A DNA stretch of 64,000 nt from Plasmodium malariae (lineage: Eukaryota > Apicomplexa > Aconoidasida > Haemosporida > Plasmodiidae): positions 558,001 to 622,000 of the forward strand of contig NC_041776.1 in the NCBI RefSeq assembly GCF_900090045.1, given 5' to 3'. A program made the position numbers and the translations under genes. This document shows positions 33,512 to 42,215 of the stretch, in pieces. How positions within the stretch are numbered: the stretch's first letter is position 1; each line of letters starts with the position of its first letter. The notes under the pieces are model-generated. The model made no database searches. It saw only the letters and a program-made list of their open reading frames with translations, and was not told the origin of the DNA.

Positions 33512-35161
33512 TTACGTCCATACAAATTGGGGAGTATCACCCTGAGAGGAGTTTTTTTCTAACTCCATTTCATAGAGAGGTGAAATGCTCCTTAACCTTT
33601 TAACCGACTTCACTAAATTGGTGCACAATTGCTGAACTTCAAAAAATGTTGTGAACCGATTAAAACCAATTCTTATAGATGTGTGTGCAATATCCTCTGA
33701 TATTCCAATAGATCTTAAAACATAACTAGGTTCTAGAGTACTCGATGTACAAGCAGAGCCTGAACTTAAAGCAATTTCATTTAAAGACATTAATAAACTT
33801 TCCCCTTCAACAAATAAAAAGGATATATTCATGTTTCCAAAATACCTATTTATTTGACACCCATTAAATACAATATAATCTAAATGTTTTAATAAATACT
33901 CTTTTACATAATTGAAAAAAAAACGCATCTTCTTACAATCTCTATTCATTTCATATGAACATAAATTTGCAGCTTCTCCAAAGCCAACAATTAAATGAGT
34001 AGGTAATGTGCCTGATCTTAAGCCTCTCTCCTGTCCTCCACCATGAATTAAAGCATTTAATCTAATATTAGGTTTTTTTCTTTTAATATATAACGCACCA
34101 ATTCCTTTGGGACCATATAATTTATGACCAGACATGGACAACAAATCTATGTTCATTTTTTGCACGTCAATGGGAATTTTCCCTACTGCTTGTGATGCAT
34201 CTGTATGTAATAGTATATTTTTTTCTTTACATAAATTTCCTATATTTTGAATATCTTGGATCACTCCAATTTCATTATTTACAAAAATAAAAGATGCTAT
34301 TATCGTATTATCTTTAATGTTATTTTTAATATCCTCTAATTTTATAATACCATGTTCATTAGGTTTCAAATATGTTACTTCAAATCCTTTAGTCTGTAAG
34401 TAACGACAAGTTTGTAATATACATTTATGTTCAATTTGAGATGTTATAATATGATTTTTTTTATTATCAAGTTTGTTATAGTATGTACATATTCCTATTA
34501 AGGCTAAATTATTGCTTTCTGTTGCACCTGAGGTAAATATAATTTCTTTATTATTTTTTCCGTTTATTAATTTTAGAATACATTTTCTTGCATCTTCTAC
34601 TGCCTTTTCAGATTCCCATCCGAAAAAATGATTTCGTGAATGAGCATTCCCATATATGTATGTCAAGTACGGAAGCATTTTGTCCAGTACTCTTGGGTCT
34701 ATCATTGTAGTTGCTTGACTATCTAAATAAAATCTGCTCATCTTTTTTTTTTTATAATCGCTAATTGGATCTTCCACTTTTTCTGTCTTCTCTGTAACTG
34801 CGCTCTGTTCTTTATCGTCACTGTTACCGTTTCCACTGTTACAGCTGCTGACGTTACCACTGCTACTACTGTGGATGTATTTGTTTATTCCTTCCTTTAC
34901 TTTTCCATTTGTAGACTTATTACTGTAGCCTAAGTTATATATTTCGCGTTTCCATTTGTTTTTACTCAACTCCCTGTTATTGTAACCCCCATAATTAGAA
35001 ATATCATTTTTGGTGCTCTCCTTTAAACTACTCCAAGTATTTACAAGTACCTTCTTAAATCTCACTGTCTTATCACATCGGACAAAATTTCCGAAAAAGT
35101 TACTCCTTTGAATGTTCAGACTTTTTGTTACGTGAAAATTTTTCATCAGAGTTTGGTGCAC
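33512..35161 (-). CDS. IscS: Mitochondrial cysteine desulfurase IscS/NFS1
   Basis: PLP enzyme that takes sulfur from cysteine (giving alanine) for iron-sulfur cluster assembly and tRNA thiolation. 549 residues, about 150 more than bacterial IscS because of an N-terminal extension (residues 1-140) that begins with a basic, Ser/Asn-rich presequence and includes a Ser/Gly/Asn-rich linker. The enzyme part starts at RFYLDSQATTMIDPRV. Motifs: SGATESNN, the His of SQIEHKC, TDASQAVGKIPID, SGHKLYGPKGIG (PLP Lys at residue 347), RSGTLPTHLIVGFG, and SGSACTSSTLEPSYVL (active Cys at residue 471), the long flexible loop of class I desulfurases. This, and the absence of a signal peptide, separates it from apicoplast SufS. 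Single exon. Confidence 0.96.
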   Translation of the reverse strand: MHQTLMKNFHVTKSLNIQRSNFFGNFVRCDKTVRFKKVLVNTWSSLKESTKNDISNYGGYNNRELSKNKWKREIYNLGYSNKSTNGKVKEGINKYIHSSSSGNVSSCNSGNGNSDDKEQSAVTEKTEKVEDPISDYKKKKMSRFYLDSQATTMIDPRVLDKMLPYLTYIYGNAHSRNHFFGWESEKAVEDARKCILKLINGKNNKEIIFTSGATESNNLALIGICTYYNKLDNKKNHIITSQIEHKCILQTCRYLQTKGFEVTYLKPNEHGIIKLEDIKNNIKDNTIIASFIFVNNEIGVIQDIQNIGNLCKEKNILLHTDASQAVGKIPIDVQKMNIDLLSMSGHKLYGPKGIGALYIKRKKPNIRLNALIHGGGQERGLRSGTLPTHLIVGFGEAANLCSYEMNRDCKKMRFFFNYVKEYLLKHLDYIVFNGCQINRYFGNMNISFLFVEGESLLMSLNEIALSSGSACTSSTLEPSYVLRSIGISEDIAHTSIRIGFNRFTTFFEVQQLCTNLVKSVKRLRSISPLYEMELEKNSSQGDTPQFVWT

Positions 35162-35366
35162 GTATACGCGAAATAAAAGAAAGATGAGGGAAATTATGGT
35201 AAAATGGTAGGAAAATTATGGGAAAATGGTAAGAAAATTATGGAAAAATGATGGTAAATTTTCTCTAATAAAATTATGGTACAGTATACAAATAATTCAT
35301 ATGATGATTATAATTTTTTTTTCTTTTTTCAATATAATCTTCAAAATGGTGTTCTCTATCTTGTTC

Positions 35367-35403
<37 letters not shown>

Positions 35404-36704
35404 AAAAAATAAAACAAATACGAACTATGTGTTATATACATACACAAATCCAACATTCTCCTGTAGCAGTAGGTTAAACAAAAACTTTTAATATATTGCT
35501 ACGAATGAATTTAATTTATTTTGTTTCATTAAAATTAAATAATACACAGTAACTATCAGTCCTTCCATGTAGTTGAACACAGGAATTGCATAAATATTAC
35601 TCGTAAAAAGGAAATAAATCGTATGAAAATAAAAACAAAAGAATTGTAGGAAAATATGTATATTTTGTTATGAATTAAAAAAAAATGAATCCGAAAATAA
35701 AAAATATATAACTGCCTTATTTAATTACATTATATATATATTGTATGTAAAAATCTATATTTATGTATATATATACATATATATGTATAACTTGTAAATT
35801 TCTCATGAATTAATGGCGTTTATGGGAACGTGAAAAAAATTAAAAAGAATGGATATGTAGGAATTAAACATGCCAAAAAAAATTCCTTTTTAAGCTGCTT
35901 TTTGAAAAAAAAAAAAATAACAATAAATGACAAAAAATGAAGAGGAGCATTCCTATATGGAACATTTTAAAACGTCAGTGGCAAATATGAATGTATCTAT
36001 TATATATAAACTTCAGTACATAAATGTAAATATATGAATATATAATACTTAGGGAATCGGTTTGCTTAAACTTTAAACAGAACTTACACATGTAGGACTT
36101 CCATTTTAATATATTTAAAATGATATTACAATAAAGCAGTTGTGTATATATTTTTAAAGTTAATAATAAGTAAAACTTCAAAAAAATAAAAAAAAAATTT
36201 CAAACGTTCTCCTTTTAAGGGGGAAAATAAATAATCATTAAAAAATGAACGTGAAAAGTGGTTAGCATGTAATTATTTAAAACATTTTGAAGGAAACCCT
36301 TCGATTATGAAAGAGCAAAAAAACGGAGAAAAACTAAATATAAATACAAATTGCTAAAAAAAAAGTTGTACCTTTTTAAGAAACGCTTAACAAATTCATT
36401 TTAAATAAAGGGATGGGATGTTCCCCAATGACAATGGTAAGTCATTACCTTTGTTTACAAAAGAATATAATATGTAATACAAGGACGCACACATGCGCGC
36501 ACATTTTAACGACATTTTTTGTGAGTAAAATATTGCTCATCTTGTTCCTGTAATAATTCAACATTCTTGTAGAGATAGTTTAGATAGTTTATATTTTCAG
36601 TCAGAGTGCATAAATTTTCAAATATTCAATTTGTAATATATAATTAGCAATTTTAGTATCTTTTTTTTTTTTTTTTTTTATCTAAAAATATGCTATAAAA
36701 TTTG
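35162..36704. other. Intergenic region between cysteine desulfurase and DNMT2
   Basis: About 1.5 kb: 5' side of IscS and 3' side of DNMT2. A (TA)n run lies at 35369-35399, which together with a GGTAAAATGG-like short direct repetition (35196-35260) forms the region just upstream of IscS; a T tract (36661-36679) lies next to the DNMT2 stop. No gene seen. Confidence 0.5.
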
Positions 36705-39056
36705 TTATAAAATATGCTCGAAAATATTATGCATTTGAAAAATTAATGATATCACAGTGACATTAACAGAATTTCCAATTAATTTATACCTTTGTCTATT
36801 TGTTAAAAATTCAGGAAATTCAAAATGATGACACATGCATATTTTCTTTTCTCTTTTGGTATCCCTCTCTTCTTTCTTGTCGTCTTGGTCAACTCTCTGA
36901 TATGTACTTTGTTCACCATTTGTGCACGTTTGCACGGTTAAATGGAGACCCGAATTTAATAAACATGAACTAATATTACATACATCACAATAATGAACAT
37001 TAATGGTGTAAGAACATTTATGATTAACATGATCAAGATTCCAATATATATTTCCGTACGTGTTTTTTTTCTTTTTATCCAACCCATTTTCTTTTAAGTT
37101 ATTTTCGTTTGTATGCATTTTATATCCCATTAATCTACTTATTTCTGTAGGTGTAAAATACCGGACTTTGTTTTCATATTTTTTCATCTCCTTTTTTTTG
37201 TTTTTTTTTTTTCCCCTCACTTCGTCATCAGTATAAGTGACGTTTTGATCAGATATCCCACTGGAATAATTTTCCTTCGATAGATTACTAATTCGAATAT
37301 TTGAGGAAAATGATTTTTTTATGTCTTGTTTTTCTTTATTCCTTGAAATATATAATATAGAACCTGACCCATTTATGTACCTTCCATAATTGGATGTAAA
37401 ACACATGGCATGTAATTTTTTCGAATTTATTTCCTCTTTCTTATTATTGTCAATGGCGATACTTTTTATCAATTCATTTTTTTCAGTATAATATTCATAC
37501 GAATTAAAGCAGCAAATATTTCCATTTTTGTTAATATCAATAATATCAAAGCAATAGGATGAGAATTTATGAAAAATATCCTTCTTTATTTGAAATTCAT
37601 TTAAATGTTTATTAAACATATTTATGTCTTTTGATTTATTACAAATTAGAGGAAATTTATCATTTGTGTCTATAAAAGTCATCAAACTGGGTGTATAAAA
37701 AATACCCTTTTTTTCATTTTTCCTTAAGTTTTCCATATTCTTAAAAGAAATATAATTTTTTGGTATTAATGAATTGCTATATAATAATGCACTTATACTA
37801 TTTTCAAATGTTTTGTTTGGTGTTTGTTTATTTAAATTAGGTTTTTTTTTACATATACAATAGAAACGAAGTCGTTCATTTGGTATTCCAAACTGTAACG
37901 GTGAAAGAAGATATGTCTGGAAAAAATAATTTCTTTTAATTGAATTTATAAAATATAAAAAAGAGTAAGATATTTCAAAGTTTTTAACATTCTCAATAAA
38001 TATATATTCCGGTAAATTTTCGACATTTATATCTTTTAATAAATTGCAAATATGAATAAAACTATGTGTTCTTTTATCCTTTTCAATATCTAAATAATCT
38101 ACTATATTTATATTTAACTCGTTGATATTAAAATTTTCCCCTCTAGTTACTGCTTTTTCGTAAGACATATAATTCTTATATGTGTCATCAGTATGGTCAT
38201 AATTAATTTTATTGCTAACAAATTTAGTGTGACTGTATGGGTTATTATTAACAGCGGCTATATCTATATTGTCCTTACAGCTACATTTGTCATTACGTGT
38301 AAGACTCTCACAAAATTTTGACATTTCATTATTATCTATAGTATCACCAGGAATGAAAGTATTTTCATGGTCATTTTCATGTTCATTTGTATGGCCCTTT
38401 TCATGTTCATTTGTATGGCCCTTTTCATGTTCATTTGTGTGGCTCTTTTTATTTTCATTATTATTTTTATTTTTTTGTTTTTCTACATTTGGGCATTCCC
38501 CTTTTGTGGAATTATATTTATGACATAATTCTTTTAAATTAATTTCCTTACATTTTTTATTTTGTCTTGTATATGGTTGGCATGGATTAGATATTAATAA
38601 AAATGTAAATTTGTGATACTCAAAAAATGGAGCACTCAGATTATTTATATCCGTTTGAATGATGTAATTTGCACTTAAATGGTCTCTTTCTCCAGAATTA
38701 TTTGCATTGTTAGTATCTTTATTTTCCTCATATGAAATAAAAGAATCTCCTGCTTTTTTGTACATTTTATTGATACTTTTACTTTTTACATTTTTTAAAA
38801 ATTTATTAATGTCTTTTTTACTTGTTAAATAGATAGAGCTGTCCTTAAAATTGTGATAGTAGGTTTGGTTTGCAATTGGACTAATATCTAACGAAATAAA
38901 ATGAAATATGTCTTTTATATCATTTATTTGTACAACTTCCCTTCCCCTATTACAGTCTTCACCCGAATTATCAACATAATTTATTAGAGCTTGTAATAAA
39001 CTGAAGTGTAAACCTCCAATTCCACTATAAAGTTCTAATACTTTTATTTTTTCCAT
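36705..39056 (-). CDS. DNMT2: DNMT2-type tRNA (cytosine-5) methyltransferase
   Basis: Family enzymes methylate C38 of tRNA-Asp using S-adenosylmethionine; a role on DNA has also been proposed in Plasmodium. 783 residues, about twice the human size, because of low-complexity inserts. Motif I: VLELYSGIGGLHFSLLQAL at the N-terminus. Motif IV: SNPCQPYTRQNK with catalytic Cys159. Motif VI: YIFIENVKNFE. Motif VIII: LQFGIPNERLRFYCI. The DNMT2-specific CFT segment is CFTSNYGRYINGSGS, followed by FTPTEISRLMGY. Motif X: YKLIGNSVNVTVISLIF at the C-terminus. The first insert, after motif IV, includes tandem EHEKGHTN units. The start is well fixed by motif I, 7 residues after Met. Single exon. Confidence 0.95.
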   Translation of the reverse strand: MEKIKVLELYSGIGGLHFSLLQALINYVDNSGEDCNRGREVVQINDIKDIFHFISLDISPIANQTYYHNFKDSSIYLTSKKDINKFLKNVKSKSINKMYKKAGDSFISYEENKDTNNANNSGERDHLSANYIIQTDINNLSAPFFEYHKFTFLLISNPCQPYTRQNKKCKEINLKELCHKYNSTKGECPNVEKQKNKNNNENKKSHTNEHEKGHTNEHEKGHTNEHENDHENTFIPGDTIDNNEMSKFCESLTRNDKCSCKDNIDIAAVNNNPYSHTKFVSNKINYDHTDDTYKNYMSYEKAVTRGENFNINELNINIVDYLDIEKDKRTHSFIHICNLLKDINVENLPEYIFIENVKNFEISYSFLYFINSIKRNYFFQTYLLSPLQFGIPNERLRFYCICKKKPNLNKQTPNKTFENSISALLYSNSLIPKNYISFKNMENLRKNEKKGIFYTPSLMTFIDTNDKFPLICNKSKDINMFNKHLNEFQIKKDIFHKFSSYCFDIIDINKNGNICCFNSYEYYTEKNELIKSIAIDNNKKEEINSKKLHAMCFTSNYGRYINGSGSILYISRNKEKQDIKKSFSSNIRISNLSKENYSSGISDQNVTYTDDEVRGKKKNKKKEMKKYENKVRYFTPTEISRLMGYKMHTNENNLKENGLDKKKKNTYGNIYWNLDHVNHKCSYTINVHYCDVCNISSCLLNSGLHLTVQTCTNGEQSTYQRVDQDDKKEERDTKREKKICMCHHFEFPEFLTNRQRYKLIGNSVNVTVISLIFQMHNIFEHIL
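38365..38450 (-). repeat. Coding 24-bp repeat (EHEKGHTN) in DNMT2
   Basis: Three to four nearly identical 24-bp units (plus-strand core TCATGTTCATTTGTATGGCC) encode tandem EHEKGHTN octapeptides between motifs IV and VI of DNMT2. The His/Glu/Lys repeat is probably a surface loop. Confidence 0.85.
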
Positions 39057-39349
39057 CGAACGTCATGTTATTTGATATCTTAAATTTCACTCTTTCACTT
39101 TAAAATAAGTACATTTTGAGTAGCTGAATAAATCAGAAATAAATAATTAATTATTGTACCTTCTTTTCAAACACATAAGAAAAAATATAAAAATTGAGAG
39201 CAAGATGGGAGAGATTATAGACCCATTATTTCGTGTTCACTCTAAAACTACCTCTTCAATGACCGTATAATTTATTCTTTCGAAAGATAGACGGTTCACC
39301 ATAAAAATTCTAAGAAAAAAAATCACTTCAATATGTGTTACATAGCTGT

Positions 39350-39406
<57 letters not shown>

Positions 39407-39484
39407 TAGATATATAGAAAAATCAACGTGAACAAGTTAAACATAAAAAAAAAAGAAAATAAAACTTTAGATTTTTTTAACATA
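39057..39484. other. Short intergenic region upstream of DNMT2
   Basis: Holds a (TA)n run of about 47 bp at 39358-39404 and poly(A) tracts. No gene seen. Confidence 0.5.
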
Positions 39485-40180
39485 TTATAAATAAAAATTC
39501 AGCTTATTTATTTTTCTTTTTTTTTGCAAACGTTCAATTTCACGTGTTTTACCATTTTTAATGTATTTCTTATTGCTTCGACCTAGCCGCATTATTCTCT
39601 TTTTATCATTAACTAATATGCACGACAAAAATTTAGAAAATATATTGAAGGTGTGTTCGTTACATTTTTTAAATATTTCTTCATCTATTTTATTAATTTT
39701 TTTTTTTCCCATAATCACATTAGAGAGATAGATAGATATATATGTTTATTAATTTTCTTTTGTTTAATCAAAAAATAAAATAAATAAAATAAAGAACAAA
39801 TTATATTAGTTGAAATGTGGTGTAATATAATGTAAAAAAAATAAAAAATAACAGGCATGTAGCATTATAAGCTTGAATTTGTACAAAAAAAAAAAAAGCA
39901 TTTATGCGTATAATATATATATATATATGTATATTTGTAAAAGCTTACCTCCTTTTGCAGCTCTGTTTTCCCGGTTTTTTTTATTTTTGCCTTTAATGTA
40001 CTGTATTATTTTTATAACGTGTTCGTAAAATAACTCCTTACTAGCATTAATCAAGGGAATATAAATTAAGAATAAGCATAAGAACAAGCACAAGCATACA
40101 CATACATTTTTATACATACGGTTAAATTTATCGCAATATTTCCTTTTCTTTTTCAAACTTGATATCCCTTTTTTGAGCAT
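39485..40180 (-). CDS. Small gene of unknown function, head-to-head with proteasome alpha5
   Basis: Exon A 39949-40180, exon B 39485-39684; 143 residues if nothing else is removed. The donor GGAG|GTAAGC and the acceptor TAAAATAG are in phase (G|AT), and both exons read as basic, helical protein: MLKKGISSLKKKRKYCDKFN, HVIKIIQYIKGKNKKNREN, then DEEIFKKCNEHTFNIFSKFL and RLQKKRKINKLNFYL. Exon A contains a 69-base in-frame stretch (40037-40105) that begins GTATGTGT, ends AGTAAG and encodes a hydrophobic segment (VCVCLCLFLCLFLIYIPLIN); it may be a further intron. I do not recognise a family; a ribosome- or RNA-associated basic protein is possible. Its ATG is 3 bp from that of the proteasome gene, so the promoter regions must overlap transcribed sequence. 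Confidence 0.55.
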
Positions 40181-40183
40181 AAC

Positions 40184-41460
40184 ATGTTTTCAACAAGGTA
40201 ACATAGGCAAAGCGGAAAAGAGAAAAAGCTTAATTTCACATACTTTAATTTCAAGAGCTTTTACCATGTTAATACGTATGAGCATACCAAGTACGCACGT
40301 ATTTATGTTTGTATATGTGCTTGTACTTATGTGTAATTATTTTATTATGTACGTACTATATGCGCACATATTTGTATATTAAATTAAAAAAAAAATTTTA
40401 GGAGTGAGTATGACAGAGGAGTAAACACCTTTTCGCCAGAGGGCAGGCTTTTTCAAGTGGAGTATGCATTAGGAGCTATAAAGGTACATATATATATATA
40501 TATATACATACACACATGTGTACTTACATATATGTATATACATATGTATACATTTGTATGTGTGTATACAAAAAAGGATAATAAAATAGCTTATCAGTAA
40601 TAGGCCTGTGCGTATGATAATTCACAAACTGTACATATAAAGAACAGAAAGTAAAGTATACGTACATTTGAACTATTAGGTCATTAGGGTAAACTTCTTT
40701 ATATATGAACACATTATTTTAAATAATGTTGTATCATGTGTTTTTTTTTTTTTTTTTTTTTTTTTTCTATTATTTGCGAGTATAGTTGGGAAGCACAGCA
40801 GTAGGCATATGCGTAAATGATGGTGTAATTTTAGCATCTGAAAGAAGAATTTCTTCAGCATTAATTGAAAAAGATTCAGTAGAGAAACTGTTAGCTATAG
40901 ATGATCATATAGGATGCGCCATGAGTGGGTTAATGGCAGATGCAAGAACATTAATTGATTATGCAAGGGTGGAATGTAATCATTACAGGTTTATATATAA
41001 TGAAAATATAAATATAAAATCATGTGTAGAATTAATATCTGAATTAGCATTAGATTTTTCTAATTTATCCGATAATAAAAGAAAAAAAATTATGAGTAGA
41101 CCATTTGGTGTTGCATTATTAATAGGAGGGGTTGATAAAAATGGTCCTTGTCTATGGTATACTGAACCTTCAGGAACAAACACCCGATTTTTAGCTGCAT
41201 CTATTGGATCGGCACAAGAAGGTGCAGAACTATTACTACAAGAAAATTATAATAAAAACATGACTTTTGAAGAAGCAGAGATTCTAGCACTTACTGTTTT
41301 AAGACAAGTAATGGAGGATAAATTATCATCTTCAAATGTTGAAATTGCGGCTGTTAAGAAATCTGATCAAACATTTTATAAGTACAGCACTCAAGATATC
41401 TCGAGAATCATTGACGTCTTACCATCACCAATATATCCAACCATTGATATGACAACATAG
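40184..41460 (+). CDS. PSMA5: 20S proteasome subunit alpha type-5, three exons
   Basis: Structural alpha-ring subunit of the 20S core that degrades ubiquitinated proteins. Exons: 40184-40197 (14 bp, MFSTR start), 40402-40483, 40786-41460, giving 256 residues, the normal family size. The N-terminal alpha signature is split over exons 1 and 2: [20 protein letters not shown] followed by EYALGAIK; exon 3 starts [17 protein letters not shown]. Donors AAG|GTAACA and AAG|GTACAT and acceptors TTTTAG and GAGTATAG agree in phase (2, then 0). Exon 3 carries the alpha5-type [20 protein letters not shown]. An open frame starting at exon 3 alone would lack the gate-forming N-terminus. Intron 2 contains a 26-base T tract near its acceptor. 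Confidence 0.96.
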
Positions 41461-42215
41461 AAAGAAAAAAAGAAAAACAATATGAATAAGAAAAAAAATA
41501 AAATAAAATAAAATAAAATATTTTGAACAAAAAGATGAGACAAATACATATAGTACTATAGAGATACCTGCAGTTATTAATTTTACTTTCTCTCATTTAT
41601 TCTTCTCTATCAGTGCATATATATATATATATATACATACAATCCGTATATACTTATAATGTGTTCTGTATATGGTTGTACAAGGTTGCACATCCAGTGA
41701 ACTACATTTTAATTTCCTTTGTGAAAAATTTTCTCACTTTATAAAATTTATCTTAATTATATACATTTTTTAATGAAAAATATTGCATAGACTTTATATT
41801 TTTTAAGGTTACTACGTTTTGCCTTAACTTTTTTATATTTTTTCAAAAGGTATAATTTAAAATTGTAAAATTGATATTTGCTAAGTATTTAATGTTCTGG
41901 AAGGGAATAAACAATTTTAAATTAATTTTTCTTTTTGTTTTTTGGAAAAATATCCTTTTTTTTCAACACCTCGATGAATAACTATTTTGTATACGTATAT
42001 TTTTAGCTATATATATGCACCACTTTTAATTCTTTTCACTCGTGCAATTTAAAAAAAAAAAAAAAAGAATAATATAATATAATAAAATTATTGTTCCGCA
42101 TTCTGTACACGTAAATAGTTACCTCTATGTGTCGGAACAAAAATAAACAAAAAAAGGACGTAAAATTAGACGTTTTTTTTTTTCTTTTTTTTCCCCCTTA
42201 TATCAGCTTTCCCCT
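41461..42215. other. Convergent 3' intergenic region between proteasome alpha5 and the mTERF gene
   Basis: Contains an AAAAT pentamer run right after the proteasome stop (about 41494-41522), (TA)n near 41614-41632 and several homopolymers. No gene seen. Confidence 0.5.
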
